In this document: piece by piece, positions 47,684 through 61,722 of the stretch | Layout: every line of letters starts with the position of its first letter | How positions within the stretch are numbered: position 1 is the first letter of the stretch | From: Prunus persica | Lineage: Eukaryota > Streptophyta > Magnoliopsida > Rosales > Rosaceae | Length of the DNA: 64,000 nucleotides | Assembly (NCBI RefSeq): GCF_000346465.2 | Contig: NC_034009.1 | Coordinates: 214,017 to 278,016 of the forward strand | Direction of reading: 5' to 3' | Notes under the pieces: model-generated | Seen by the model: the letters and a program-made list of their open reading frames with translations, nothing else | Database searches by the model: none | Told to the model about the DNA's origin: nothing | Position numbers and translations under genes: made by a program

Positions 47684-50600
47684 GATTGATTAAACTGTTG
47701 TGATCAGTGTTTGATGAAGAGTGAGAAAGGAGCTTTGTGTTTTGTGGGGGATGAGTAAGGAACGTGCCTTTGAGTCTGTTTGAATGGTTTGAAGGAAGTG
47801 GATCTCATATGAGTCGTTTTTATAGGCGCTTTGTTTGTCATGTGTGAGTGGAGGCCTTGCCTTTTGGGGGTTGGGTGACTTTTGGGAGAAGAGGGTGGCA
47901 ATATCAAAGTCAAATTAAGCTCGCTCTCACTTTTGTTGAATTTTGTTTGGGGGAGCTAGGCAGCATGAATGTGAAGTCACACTGGCCATTATTATTATTT
48001 CTTTTTATTTTTTATGTGCCAACAAGTCCATTCCCAAATCCCAATTGCACATCCAAGGCGTGTCCAATCAAAATTTACAAATTTAATATGCCAACTTGTT
48101 GTTTCATTTTTTACACAAAACAAGTAGGAGAATCAATGTAAATATTACAGGCTTTGTTGTTTCATTGTTTGGGAGCATCGGGTTCAAATATTACAGGCTT
48201 TTTCAGTACAATTCATAGGGTTTAGAGATTTTTTTTTCATAGATACACAGAACCGAAATGTCATAGAATTTTGAACATAAAACTTTTAATCTACTAAGAG
48301 TAAAGGCATTTTTCCATTAAGTTAGACCCGTTGGCTACTTTTTCTTTTTAAATTTATGATGAAAGTGCAGCCACGCTCTTTGATTTTGGGTGTGTGGATC
48401 TGTATACATACATATGTAGACTAATAATTAGTCATTTTTCTGGGTCGACTATTAAATAAGTACTTGTAAACTATCTTTCTTTCTTTGACCAAAATAAAAA
48501 CCATTTTTCTTTCAATCAGAGTTTCGTGTTATGGGATTAATTAATGATTGCATTTGAGGGAAGGTACTAGGAAAAAGGATGAAAATGCTTTATATTTAAC
48601 ACTCATGTAAGTCGCGTTACCAGGTCAAACAAAGCAGCAGAATATGAAACATTAAGAAAATAATTGAACGAGATATTGGTTGCCTCCTGACTTCTTCCTT
48701 CCTAATACCTGTTGCTGTATCTGTAGACTGTATGTATGTATTTACATAGGACAATTGTTTACAGACATGTCGCCAGTCGCGACACTTCTCCACCAACTTT
48801 TGCAGGCGGTATTTTTGAGAAACCCTTTAAAATATGCATAGCGATAAAAAAGAAAAAGAATAGGATTAATATTATTATTAAGAGAACATTACAAAAGTTT
48901 CATCCTAAATCTTGATAGCTAAACTTTAATCTCCCAGATTAAGGGTTTATATTCATGTAACTATGGTCGCAATAGCATCATCTAAATTTTCATGTTCACC
49001 AAATTCTCTTACCTCATCTTTGAATTTTTATTTATTTCAATCTTAGTGAACAAGTCAAAAGGGAGTATGCGGGGATTTTCTCCTCTTCTAATGCGACAAC
49101 GTCTACTCCTCGTGGTGTTCTACATATTTATTATCTTTTCTAGCACGTGTATATTCTATTCTTTTTAACTGACTAAATATATACACGCTCATTTTATATT
49201 AACATTGTTCTTTTTATATAATGGGAGGGAGGAATTGAACACAAGATTTCGGTGCAAAAATAAATGATATCAACCGCATGAATTATAAATTCTTTACATG
49301 TTAATATTGTTTTGCAATAACCATATCAACAAAAACATAAAAATATGAGAGGAAGGTGCTTGGTGGGATGGGAAAAGCAAGGAATGAAGAGGAGACGAGT
49401 TTAGGGTTTGGGAGAAGTCGAGGGAGGGGGTATTGGAGGAAGACGAATACAACCCATTGGGGTTTAGGAATAAGTCGCAGAGATTTTTTTGGTTTTTTGT
49501 GTAGTTTTCACATCTTCTTTTGTGAGAGTTTTTCACTTCTCCTTTGTGAGAGCTTTACACCTCTACTTTGTGAGAGTTTTATTTGTATTGTTATGGCTTG
49601 GTTTTTTTTAGCTTTAGCTTTATCTTTATCTTTTTTTGTTTTGAGTTTGCACTCTTAGTTGGGATACCTATGCCAGAGTTTCTTCGATTATGAGTGAATT
49701 TTATCAAAAGATGATACACCTAGTCAGGGGACGTAATGAACCGTACCCCTCAAAATACATTTAGTATATAAGATATAAACGAATAAAAAAAAACAACAAT
49801 AAATAAACATATAATGCAAATACAAAATAAAACTATTTAAGTTGCACCCTTCGAACCTTGAAAGACTTAAATCACTAATTATTGTTTCAAGTGGCTATTT
49901 GATTACGTGGTTTTTTTCCTTATTTTTTGTCAAGCCTACATGATATTTAAAAGTTAAAAAAAAAATTCCGTATGCCCATACAGCCCACTACATGCATCCG
50001 TTCCAGGGTGTCATTTTTGTTTCGATGAAGGAATAAATTTTTTGGATAAAAGCAAAATATATATATATATAAAAGTTATTAAATTCAATTTATTTCTTTG
50101 GTCCTATGAAAATTTGAATAATAAGGATTTTATCTATAATTTCAAAAAAAACAATATAATTTTTTTGTTCTGTACATATCAAACTTGCAGTGTCTCACAA
50201 ATGTTGGTAATACTATGATTCTTGCAGAGACGACGATGAGGACGAAATCACAGTGGGTGGTATGCGAATCAACAAACCACTTGTCAAACCTTGGAGCTTA
50301 TAGACAAAATATATAAGGAAAATGATGACAAGGTCACAAGCTAGGACATTATAGTAAATTTGACAGAAAGTGATACATTTTAATGGTCTACCCTGGTGGC
50401 TGAGTCCAGGGTCCATTATTCTAATATGGTGGGCTACTTGCATTGCATACTAAAATATCATATCGTACAGCAATATATAATAGATTAAAATCACCATTTA
50501 AGAAACCTATGCTTTGCCCTCATCTTCTTTTTTTTCATTGTTTCTAATAATGCCCTTCATCTCTAATTAATCATGTATCATTTTTGCTGAATTATTAGGT

Positions 50601-52117
50601 TTCATGTTAATTTTTGCCTGAATGATCTTTTAATGAATGAGTTTATAATTTTTTAAAAGGAGATGTCGAAGGAGTTGTGCATGCATTACTTAATTACATT
50701 CGAGATCTATTCTGACGGTTTCTCTCATACTGTCGAAGTTTCGTAAGAGAAAGACAAGTTAAATCATTGAACTACAATGCCAGTGGAGCCACAAAGAATA
50801 ATAGCATACTAACATCAACTTTTGAATTTTTTTTTATTTCCGCTGATGATGTTATTGATTTTTATAGTAAATTTAATGTCATGCTATCATCGTTTTCAGT
50901 CTTGTTTATTTCTTTTATTAAAAAAAATGGAAAATAAATTGTACAAGTCACTTGAACATGGGGAAATGCATGTAATTTTTTCTTTAAATGCAGTATGCAT
51001 GTAAATTTATAAGTGGTCCTTGTCTACTATTGGTACATTATTACCTTCCTTCTTAGGAAGATATTACAAGTACATATGTACGCTGCAATGCCCTATGTGC
51101 ATATATGGATTTTCATCATAAAAAAAAGCCAAAATGACTGCACAGAACTTTGTCTGTCCCCTGCATACCTACCTTACCCACCCAACCCACTTATTTGGCT
51201 TTATCTTATATGTTTATTAAAGGAATTTTTAATATTCATTGAAGGAGATTTTGAGTTCAACCGACACTTAAAACACATGAAAGAATTTTTTCAATACAAG
51301 AAAGCGGATCCTTATGGTTAAATGTTCCACTTCGGCACTTCAAAGTGGGAGTTTTTATTTATTTTTATGGTTAGAATTTGAATTGGAATGATAAATACAA
51401 ACCCAAGACGATGTAGTTTTAACATAAACAAAATAATGTAGCAGAAAACAGTAATAAAAATTCAAGTACTGTAGACGTGGGTTAGGTCAATTGATTAGGA
51501 CAGTGAGTACGTCTTTTTACATTCAAGTTCGAGTCTCATTCTCTGTAAATTAGTATAATTTAGAATAATTTAGACTATGCGGGTTTATGACTATCTATAC
51601 AGAGAGTAAAGTCAGATGATATTGGTCGAGAATGACCGGCGGAGGATTCCATTTCTTAATCATATATGATAGTCAGCAGCACCCTATGCCTGACTGATTC
51701 TGTGAGTGAGAAGTGAGCCCCATATGTTTCATTGTTAATCAAGTTTTAACTCAATACAACAGTCAATATTTCACTCTTCTTAATATAATTAAACGAAAAA
51801 CCGAAATTAGTTTCAAAGATACTGATCATGATATTTTAAAAGAAATTTGAGGCCATAACCATATGGTAGGCTATTAGTCCGATTCAAATTAATGCATATA
51901 TAGACCATGGTTTCCAATCATGCAAATGTTGACTTGTTCTTCTTTTTCACATTTTTATATATTAGTTGACAGATTTGTTTATTTTGTTGTCTTATTAGCT
52001 GACAGATTATGAGAGGCAGGCAGGCAGGCAGGCAGGCTTACTTTGAAAAAGCAAATGCCAATCTGTAGAAGCACTAACCAAACAAAAATGAAAGAAACCC
52101 TTGCGATTGTCACACTA

Positions 52118-52155
<38 letters not shown>

Positions 52156-54577
52156 TTATATTTATATAATTAATTAAGTATTAAGTAGTGGTCGATTTAA
52201 GGAATCAAATAAGTATACTAGCCTTATTGATGTATGGTTTTAAATACAAAATAAATATGCTTTTTTATTATTTAATTTAAAACATATATATCTTGAAGGA
52301 AAATGCTTGCTAAGATATTTGATGTGGGATTGATGTGAAAGCGTACACGGATTGGAGTTGGAGAACTCCATACAAAATATATTCTGCAGATTATTTCTTT
52401 TGAAACTTGATTAGCAAAACAGAGGAAACCAAATAGAACCAGACAAGCCATTTTCTCATCCAATGTTTCTATCTTTCATTTTCTTTACCTTTTGAAAAGA
52501 TGAAGTTTTGATAAAAATGTGACAATTCTTGACATATATGAATAGAAACCGAATGGAAGTCAATAGGTATGTATATATGCATAGACACAAACTTAAAATG
52601 ATACAATGGCCAGATTCATGCCAAACATGAAAAATTGCATATCAACATTTCCCCTAGTTCCACGACATATGAATCACTACATGGTCCAACTGATAATGTT
52701 TACTTACTAAGAATGGAGAAAGCCATAAATCATGAAACTTAGATGGACGAATCACGGAATTAGAATTCTTATGCATCAGTAAACATATGGGAAGTTAAGA
52801 ATTGGACCCATGTATTAGTAAACTAAGTACAAAACAGAAATTCAAATCATTCCAAACTCATTCCTAATAAGTTTTAGAAGATCATGTACGCTAACTAACT
52901 TCACTGTACAGAATTTTGGTTGTTTTCATATAAAATTTACGTACGTAGTATCCATGGCCACAGTTGGCCAAAGTCTAAAACTAACAACCACACCTCAGTC
53001 AAATGCTCAAGTTAGGGAATTGAAACGTCCGACGTCAAACAGTACATAATTGACTGAACTTTTTCTTCTCCTCCTTCTTAGGTGAGTGAGGTGAAGAGGT
53101 GAAGCAAGCATGTATAATTTGACCAGACTTTATTTGTGTGAAACTAATACTTAAAAGCAGAGGTAGGTAAAGCTAAACGACTTGCAAGTTTGTACAAACA
53201 TAGAGGTGAGAGATTTGTACAACACGCTAAGGGTTTCATTTTCATGTCGTGGTCGGCGACTGAGAGAGGTTGCTTTAGCTTGCATCACCAGGCGTACACG
53301 AGACCCATATGGGATTTTTTATTGGACTTATTTATAAAATCTTTTGCGTGGAGCCATACCCGTATGGGATATTTGATCCCTGCTGTACTTATAATTCTTT
53401 TCTTTTTTGGGGTCAATTACTGTTGTATTATAAAGAAAACAATAAAAAGAAATGTTATTTTATGTCATGGTTGCTTCAACTAATTAGTTGTCCACGTTTT
53501 CTATTTCATAATCATTCCGTAGGTTAAACAGGTTCAACTAATGCCAGCACTCGACCTTTCAAACAAATTGCAATTTGTTGCCATCAATTGTTAATATTAA
53601 TTAGCAGATTTGTTCCCTATGTTGTATAGTTGACCTATTTCGATTTAATTAGGTTCAATTACTTTACCCTGCTTCTCTCGAAATTAGTGATGAGCCCTGC
53701 TTTCCGTTCAGTATCTAACCTATGCCAGACCCACTTACCAAAAAGTCCTTTTAGCCCTAATTTAACTTCAGAGGGACTTCGACTTCTGCCTAAATTTCTA
53801 CAAAGTCTCCCCTATAACTGGAACAATTCCCTATTTACAGTACCAGCAAACAAGCACCAGAACAAACCCAACTTCCAGCATGCACAAGGTAAAGGTACGC
53901 ACAGCATTTAAGACTAATCAAATGGGCTTCACACCCTTTACCCAAACTCAAAACGCGCAAACAGAGCAACTAAAGATTAAGTTTACAATCCGGAGAAAAG
54001 GAAAGTAGAGGAAGATAAGGGAGGAATTCATACAGTGCGGAAAGCGGTAATGCCTTGATGTAGTGGTCTCGACCTTGGATAACTAGAACCTGGGGGCGCA
54101 AAACAGGAAATGTGAGTGGACGAAAAAAAGGTTTAAACATAATTTATATTCAAAATAATAACCCCATTCGTTTTAGAAAATAATGTCAAAATACTATGCA
54201 ACAAAATCCTTTTGTATACGTACATATATACTATTCGATACTTGAAAATAATTCAATTTAGTATACTTATATCAAGATATACGATAACGAAAACTATTTA
54301 ATTAATACTCCTCAAATTCTTGGAAAAAGTAAATTTATTCATTTAAGTAAAACCATATAATCAACACTTCCAAAGTAATCCAGTTAATATAAAATATAAT
54401 CAACAAAACCCAAAAATCCTTTTTCCCGTAGCATTTTTCATAAAATATATAGAGTATATTGCCGTACATCCCCTCGACTTAGGACCCTAATTGAACTTAA
54501 CTCCCCCAACTAAAAAGTCAGCTAATTTAATACCCGAAGTAATTAAAATGGCCAATTTCATCCTGTCGTTAAGTTTT
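47684..54577. other. Repeat-rich gap between CYP716A and copia copy 2
   Basis: The first few hundred bases should be the CYP716A promoter. No further gene was recognised. Visible items: three 24-bp units containing TTTGTGAGAG (about 49510-49580), a SINE-like sequence at 51472-51580, an (AGGC)n tract at 52014-52037, a TA tract at 52118-52168, and the left TIR of an outer element at about 54440-54577. Open frames at 49356, 51013, 53190 and 53630 lack family similarity. Confidence 0.5.
51472..51580 (+). mobile_element. SINE-like element
   Basis: Box A-like GGTCAATTGATTAGG and box B-like AAGTTCGAGTCTC precede a 3' segment GTAAATTAGTATAATTTAG. A related tail (CATTAGAATAATTTAGAATA) occurs in OSC intron 2 at about 63604. 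Confidence 0.45.
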
Positions 54578-54837
54578 TGTTGTAAATGCATGAGTTGGTG
54601 GATGACCACCATACCTCTTAATATTCCACCGTTGGATTTTATGTAACCTATGCACTAAGTATTTGTAATTAGTGCTTGTAACCTATAGGTATATTGTAAA
54701 TGATGGTATTCAATCTCCTATCTTGTAAGCCTATAAATAGGTGGTTCTACCAAAGATTTAGAGAGGAAAAAACATGGTGAAGCTTTATCTTTAGCATATC
54801 ACTTCTCTCTGCATTTTCTCCCTCTAGTTTTATAACA
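54578..54837 (+). repeat. 5' LTR, copia copy 2
   Basis: 260 bp, TGTTGTAAATGC to TTTATAACA, with the same TATA-like CCTATAAATAGG as copy 1. Confidence 0.88.
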
Positions 54838-57597
54838 CGTTATCAGCACGACATTGCTCTTGGTATGTTTTCTTTCTCTGAATTTTCTTTCTTCTTATAT
54901 GAGCTAGAGTCATCACATGGTATAGAGTTTCTTTGTACTCACCATCAGACTTCATCATGCTTGTTTAAGAAAAAAATTCTTATTCTTATTACACATGAAT
55001 ATAATGCCATGTTTTTGTTTTTATTTGTTTGTTTATTTAATTTTAAGTATGATCTTAATTATTATGATGAATTTGAATTATACAAAAGATCAGGGGCCCG
55101 AAGTTCTGTGATCCTCATCATATAACTAGATTAGGATATAGAGTCCTTTTGATTGAATCAGAACCTGAAGTTCTTTGATTCCAAATAATTGAGGGCGTGA
55201 AGTTCCGCGAATTTAAAGAGCACATAAGGACATAAAACTCCTCGATTTTGTATTAATCAAAATCAGAATTCCATGAGGCCTACATATGTCAAGAACTTGA
55301 ACCAGAAGTTTCGAGTGCATATACATCGATTTGAGTATGAAGTTCAAAGCACAACTATTAATTCAATTTATTTAGATCTACGTATTCGTACCTGAAGTTT
55401 CGAATATATATTGATATGAACCTGAAGTTCATAGTTTTTCATGGATCTTAATACTATATATGAACTTGAAGTTCATTACTTATTTGTGCCTATATGAACC
55501 TGAATTGGTTGGAAATCCAATTCTTAAACTTGTAGTTTTATCTACATATTGAATCCACATTAATATTGGATTATCTTGGAATTTCATAATCTTTAATTGA
55601 TTTATTTGATTCCTTGTTTATACCACTTTACTTATTTTATTATATTTTATTTTATTTATGTTAGGTTATTAATTAATTTCGTTTTACAATGGTAATGTTT
55701 TGTATTACCGCCCCAATATTGATAGCCAGAGGCGTCTATTGGAGAAACTTCCTACTTTCTTTTGTGGGTAGGAAGTTTATGATGTTATGAACCAAAAGTT
55801 CTTGAGGCCCCAATATTACACAACTATTATAGTTGAAGATTATGATGTCATGAACTAGAAGTTCATTGACCGAATAACTTTTATGTTGTGACATGACTAT
55901 CTTGGCAATCCATGTCCCACAATGATGCATAAGATTTTTATAAATTTGTAAGGACATCGTTTAAAGACTCAAATTATTGTCTTGTCCAACAATATCATTA
56001 CAAAGAACGCTCACAAATAAAAGCTGCCATAAGATCATCTCAGTCAAAAATTGACTTTGAGCCATCTTTCCTGAAATAATTCAAGGGGATATTTGTGAGC
56101 CTATACAACATCTAATTATGGATCACTTCACCAGTTTTACTGAATGTGCCTACTAAAATGGTCACATATTTGATAACGACTGTGAGTTTATTTTCCTACA
56201 TTTTGAGACAATTTTCCCGCCGTTAGGGGGAGAAATGACAATTCCTAAAGAACGTCGTGAAATAGTGTTGAATCAATCCGCTTTTGTCTCATCAAGATAA
56301 TGCATATATAAGTTGTACATATGCTAACATGGATTGATATTCTCGTATCACAATCCATTAACATGGTGACTATATATATAATGCATGCCTGAAGTATGTC
56401 AGAAATATAGGTTCTAAAAACTTAACTCCCTAGAAGTGGAGATTATTTGAAAAATTCAAGCCCTAAAAAAAAAACAACGCTCTATAGGAGGTTATGATCC
56501 ACATATTCTAAATAATTCATTGTAAAAGAGATGTGTGTTCCATAAGTGACAACATAAGCCCCTGAAGAGGCATTGGTACCCCAAAGCAATGAGATGATTA
56601 TAAATTATGCATGTGCATGCACATAAGAATTGTGGGATCACAAATTGATGATACATTTGGTTTATTAGTAGCTACTACAATCATCAAGGACTATGATTAT
56701 ATTAAATCACGTTTCATGAATGTCGACAAGTTAAGTGATTGGCCAAAAATGGAAATAGGCAATTCCATTTATCACTAAATAAGAAGAGTTGGATATTGAA
56801 CCTATAACTCAAACACCAAATTACAAATGTTCAGTATGAAGGTTATGAATTGGTGTTTGTGAAGTGAAATAAGATCACTAATATGACATAAGGTTTCCTG
56901 GGAGAGACATGTGGTTTTAGTCTCCAATCTCATCGTAAATGCATCCACATTTCTACAAGTGCGGTTGTTACTTTAACGCAAAACTTATAGTATGTGTTAA
57001 ATGCATATTTATTAAGACTATATAGTACATGGAAATCCTCAAAGCTCATGAAATATTTGAGATATATCGGACGAAGCAACCTCTTGAAGGATATAAAGTA
57101 CCACAATATTCTTAATTAAGAGTTAACACTAAGAGTTTGAGTATTTTGAATTCAAATTTGATATTGTTGTAACATATTCTAACTATTAAATTAGTTGTTG
57201 ATGCTCCTAAAGAGTTCAATCATTTGAAAAGTGAAAAGTAGGTCGAATAGTGTGATAGACGATCATGTATGAAGAAAATGTTGCTTGTATTGCTCAAATC
57301 AGAGAAGGAGAGATATTAATCAGGGGGAGATATCAATCAGGGGGAGCATCCCAATTCTACTACATTCAAGGCAGATGCGCGTTGTACTCTTTTTCCCTTC
57401 GACTAGGTTTTTGTCCCACTGGGTTTTTCCTAGCAAGATTTTAACGAGGCAATATAAGCTCATCCAACACCATATCAATGATTCAGAAGAAAGTTTCACT
57501 CTTTTTCCCTTCGATTTGGTTTTGTCCCACTGGGTTTTCCAAGCAAGGTTTTTAATAAGGGAACTATGTCATTGTGTGGTGGACATCCAAGGGGGAG

Positions 57598-57857
57598 TGT
57601 TGTAAATGCATGAGTTGGTGGATGACCACCATATCTCTTAATATTCCACCGTTGGATTTTATGTAACCTATGCACTAAGTATTTGTAATTAGTGCTTGTA
57701 ACCTATAGGTATATTGTAAATGATAGTATTCAATCTCCTATCTTGTAAGCCTATAAATAGGTGGTTCTACCAAAGATTTAGAGAGGAAAAAACATGGTGA
57801 AGCTTTATCTTTAGCATATCACTTCTCTCTGCATTTTCTCCCTCTAGTTTTATAACA
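57598..57857 (+). repeat. 3' LTR, copia copy 2
   Basis: 260 bp, after the polypurine tract CAAGGGGGAG. Two visible differences from the 5' LTR. Confidence 0.88.
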
Positions 57858-58073
57858 GTTTTGTAAATTTCATACAATTTTTCATTAATTATAAAGGTAA
57901 ACTTGAAATTTTGAGTAAAAATAATCAAACAAAATGAAAATAATAATAAATAATAAGAAAAATACAATAACATTTAAAAAAAATCAGATTGATGGGAAGG
58001 AGAGAGAGAGAGGGCGTGGGTGATGGGTTGGGATTTTTCGTTTTTAAAATTTTTCAGATTATTATTATTATTA

Positions 58074-58361
58074 CTAGCCTCTCGGCACACGCTTTCGCGC
58101 TTGCGAGAGGTTTTTTTTAAAAAATAAGTAAATTTATTTTAGAATTAAAAAAGATAATGGGTAGTTGTGTTCCATAAAAATAGGATCCATTATCTGCTTT
58201 TTCTTTTTCTTTTAATTTTTTTAAATATGAAAAAGTGTGAATTTACCATATTATCCTCATTAAATTAATAATTTGAATTCTTAATGTTTGCATTAACCAA
58301 GGGCATTTTCTGGTATTTTGAATGTTTCACCATTCTCTGTCTTTTGCTTTATATATATAGA
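58074..58361 (-). mobile_element. Non-autonomous Helitron (minus orientation)
   Basis: Read on the minus strand it begins TCTATATATATAAAGC after an A and ends with a GC-rich hairpin (CCTCTCGCAAGCGC..GAGAGG) followed by CTAG and a T. TC start, hairpin plus CTRR end and insertion between A and T are Helitron hallmarks. 288 bp, no Rep/helicase. Confidence 0.75.
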
Positions 58362-59218
58362 TTATTGTGTTTTAAATATTTTAATTTTTAATAATAATAA
58401 TAATAAATTCAAATAGTAAGTTGCATGAATGACATGTGACTTTTTAGACAGAAAAGTAGATGGAATGTGATAAAATCTAATGGCATGGTTGAAATTGGCT
58501 CTTTATTTTTCTTCAATGACTAAATTGGCTGATTTTTTAATAAATGGAGTTCATTTCAACAAGTGTCATAATTCAGGGAGTAAAACCACTCGGGATTAAG
58601 TAACGCTCGAAAACCCAATTAGGTAGCGAAAGCCACGTAGGTAGTTAACGCCTGGACTGATGGGCTGGGGAACGAAGTCGTTTAAATGTAATGACAACAG
58701 GTAGTTAAATATCGGTTGTTTAATGACGAAAAAAATCGGTTGTTTCGGAAAGGTATTAAATATCGGTCCTTTGGGACCATGTGGTGGTTGGAACTTGGGA
58801 GGAATTATGATATAGGGTAGGGAGGGATGCAAAATCCAACACACAGAGCTTTATTAAAAGGTAGGGCAAGAAGAGGTTGTTGGCCCCTTACCTAAGCCCA
58901 TTCCCTGTATTCCTTTCTCATGTTACTCTTATTCACTCTTTTAAGATGATGAAGCTATTTACAGTAGAGTTTTAAATTTTGGTCGATCAATTTAAAAATT
59001 CTAACTTCGTCGCTGTATCGTATGTAACATGCAAGTTCACATCATAAAAGCAGTTTGAAAATTTGAAATTCTCAACCTAACTAACTAGCATTCACAAGTG
59101 ACGTTTGCATTAACTTGAGTGTTGGCGATTGTAATACCTTATTGTCATTTTGAGTCCAACGTATAAAGAATTGGCCGAAATCTAGGTATATATATGTTTG
59201 TTTCGGATGCTCCGATAC

Positions 59219-59341
59219 ATGCAGACGGCAGCGAATAAGCATATGCATGGCCTTCTGCCAATTGGCTTGCCTTGAAATTGTACTAGCTAGTGCTTGTCCT
59301 TCATTGATTCATTTCGAAAATAGCGGTTCCATTTTTATGTG
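59219..59341 (+). repeat. Upstream copy of OSC 5'-flanking sequence
   Basis: 123 bp aligned without gaps to 62899-63021, just upstream of the OSC start, with 5 differences by eye. A second, looser block (58925-59085) matches 62014-62220, for example ATGAAGCTATTTACA and ATAAAAGCAGTTT. No cyclase exon follows this copy. Confidence 0.85.
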
Positions 59342-59681
59342 TATGTAATTTGTGATAATTAACCCTGGTTGTTCTGCTTAGTTGAAATATTCAAGTATTA
59401 ATTTCTTGGGAGCTTCACTAATATACCCAAAATAGGGGCTGAAATTATAAAAAAAACCCACATGGATTGCACTTTAGAAACACACCCAAAACTCATTTAC
59501 TACATAAAAAATTAGTGTTTAAGTTCTTATAAATTACATGACTGCCATTGATCAATTTAAAAAAGAAGACCAACACAAAAAACTTAAATAGCACCCAAAA
59601 CAAGCCCAACCCAATTTTATAAAAAAACCCAAACAATTCATTACAAACAAAAGGTCTTGAAAATCGTAGTTTCATTAACGT

Positions 59682-60361
59682 GTCATGTTAATTAATCATT
59701 GTAATGTTCTACACCTTTATTGTCATGTTGATTAATTGTTGTAATGTTCCAGTTTAGGGTAATAACACTGCTATGTCATGTTGATTAATGGTTGTAATGT
59801 TCCAGTGTAGAGTAATAACACTGCTAATTTCCTATAACATCCTATTTCTAATGCATGTTTACCCCTGTACTGTTCCAGTGTAGGGTAATAACACTGCTAG
59901 TTTCCTATGATATCCTATTTCTAATGCATGTCTACCCATGTAATGTTTCAGTCTAAGGTAATAACATTGCTAGTTTATTGTCATGTTGATTAATGGCTGA
60001 TGTTCCAATCTAGGGTAATAATATTGCTAGTTTATTGTCATGCTGATTAATGGTTGTAATGTTCTAGTTTAGGGTAATAACAATACTAGTTTCATATGAC
60101 ATCCTATCTCTAATGCATGTTTACTCTTGTAATGTTCCAGTCTAGGGTAATAACACTGCTCGTTTCTTATGATATTCTATTTCTAATGCATATCTACCCC
60201 TATAATGTTCTAGTCTAGGGTAATAGCACTGCTATTTCCTATGACATCCTATTTCTAATGCATGTTTACCCCTGTAATGTTCTAGTCTAGGGTAATAACA
60301 CTGCTAGTTTACTGTCATGTTGATTAATGTTTATCATGTTGCTATTTCTAATACATGTCCA
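59682..60361 (+). repeat. Composite minisatellite
   Basis: Nine copies of a core close to AGGGTAATAACACTGCTAG. Two alternating spacers follow the core, one with CCTATGACATCCTATTTCTA and one with TTTATTGTCATGTTGATTAA. Unit lengths are about 58 to 75 bp. Confidence 0.8.
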
Positions 60362-60420
60362 CCAAAGAAAAGATGAAGAAAGAACAAACCAGACCAACTC
60401 AAAACAAGCTGAGCCCAGAT

Positions 60421-60510
60421 TGTTAATACTATTATGTCATAGAAGTATATTGTTAATACTCTGTCATAGAAGTACATTGTTAATACCCTATCACAGAAGT
60501 ACATTGTTAA
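60421..60510 (+). repeat. Short tandem repeat, three units
   Basis: Three units of about 28-30 bp with the core TTGTTAATAC and ATAGAAGTACA, following the larger minisatellite. Confidence 0.7.
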
Positions 60511-61722
60511 ACAAAAATGAGATTCATAACTGAAATAGTAACAAAAGTTGAATCGATCATCAAAGCTTCAAATACATTTCGAAAATCAACTAAAATCCGA
60601 AGAGAAACACATAATTGAAGCAAAAGATCAAAAATCTCAAGTACAAACCAAACGACGACGACGACGGCGACGACGATAACAACGACAATGATGTGGCGAA
60701 AGAGGAGTAGAGCTCGAAGATGAGGAGTAGAGCTAAAAGCATCTGATCGAGGTTTTTTCAAGGTCTTGAACAATCCGAAAAAAGAAAAAATCAATAGAAG
60801 CACGATTTTAGAACAAGAAATTGAAGGTGAAATATTGAAAATTGTAGATTAAAGATGAATAATATAGTTGGACCTGAGACTGAGCTTCAATGGAAGCTCC
60901 TCTTGCTCCAACACCAGAGAAAACACCAGCGAGAAAGGAGAAAATAAATATGATTTGATTTTTTGGCAGATTTAGTTTTTTTGGCAGATTTGGTTTTTTG
61001 GCAGACATGGAAATATTTGGTTTTATGGCAGATCTGGGCAGATCTGATTTTCCTCTCTTAAATCCATAGTACAAGGACAATATAGGTATTTAACACACAC
61101 AAATAAACTAAAAAACAACTATTAAATTAAAAAAAAATAATAGCTGTCAATTTTTGGATTTTTTTTGGGTGTGTTTATAGTTTTTAAACGGTGTAAGGTT
61201 TGTTTATAAAACCATGTCTAAGATTGGGTATATAACTAAATTTCTATAATTTCTTTTCACCCAAATATTTTTATTTTGGGGAGGAGAAGGGGAAGGTAGA
61301 TAGAGAGGGAGATACATGTATTTTTATTTTATTTTTAGAATTTAAATTTAAATTTTATTAACAATTGGGGTAACTAATCGCGAGAGAGAAGAGAGATAAA
61401 GGAGGGAGGATAGGGGAGATCGGAATGGTGAGAGAGAGATGATTGTTGGGTTTGGGTGATTTTATTATTATTTTTTTTGTTATTTGTTTACACATCAGCA
61501 TTTTTAAATATTTTATTACACCTAATAAATAAATAAAAATGGACCCCCCGTTTGCCACATCATCAAACTAACAAAATATTAAATGATCAACTTGACGGAT
61601 GAGGTAAATTGATCAATTTCTATAACGTTGAGGTGTTAATTGATGAAATTGAAACCTCATGGCTCATTTTGAAAATAACCCCAAATCTCTAAGGGGTATA
61701 TTGTCGTTAGCCCTTCACTTTA

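Larger units (their letters stand above)
54578..57857 (+). mobile_element. Defective Ty1/copia-type LTR retrotransposon, copy 2
   Basis: A 3,280-bp element, near-identical to copy 1 over its whole length, including the same degenerate pol traces and palindromes. LTRs are 260 bp (54578-54837, 57598-57857), differing at two positions by eye. The target duplication is GTTTT (54573-54577, 57858-57862). It has the same orientation as copy 1. Shared defects show the defective form itself is mobile, using enzymes from another element. Confidence 0.88.
54440..58600. mobile_element. Outer TIR element holding copia copy 2 and a Helitron
   Basis: The left flank of copia copy 2 (AAAAAGTCAGCTAATTTAAT, ATGGCCAATTTCATCC) matches in inverse order about 58440-58600 (ATGGTTGAAATTGGCTCTTT, CTAAATTGGCTGATTTTTTA). 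Copy 2 therefore lies inside the left TIR of an older element. Boundaries are approximate and no target duplication was established. Confidence 0.4.
59421..61233. mobile_element. Probable TIR element carrying a minisatellite
   Basis: ATATACCCAA at 59421-59430 is inverse-complementary to TTGGGTATAT at 61224-61233. Nearby sequences (AAACACACCCAAAA and its complement) also match. The interior holds the minisatellite, a GAC-rich tract (60655-60677) and repeats of TTTTGGCAGATTTGGT (60955-61050). No clear target duplication. Confidence 0.4.

Noticed and set aside
53190..53911. Open frames of 93-97 codons between copia copy 2 and CYP716A
   Set aside because: No homology, no intron-consistent extension, and biased composition; likely chance frames in repeat DNA.
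59421..61233. Direct tandem repeats as a CRISPR array
   Set aside because: Plant nuclear context, variable unit lengths, non-unique spacers and no cas genes; it is a minisatellite.
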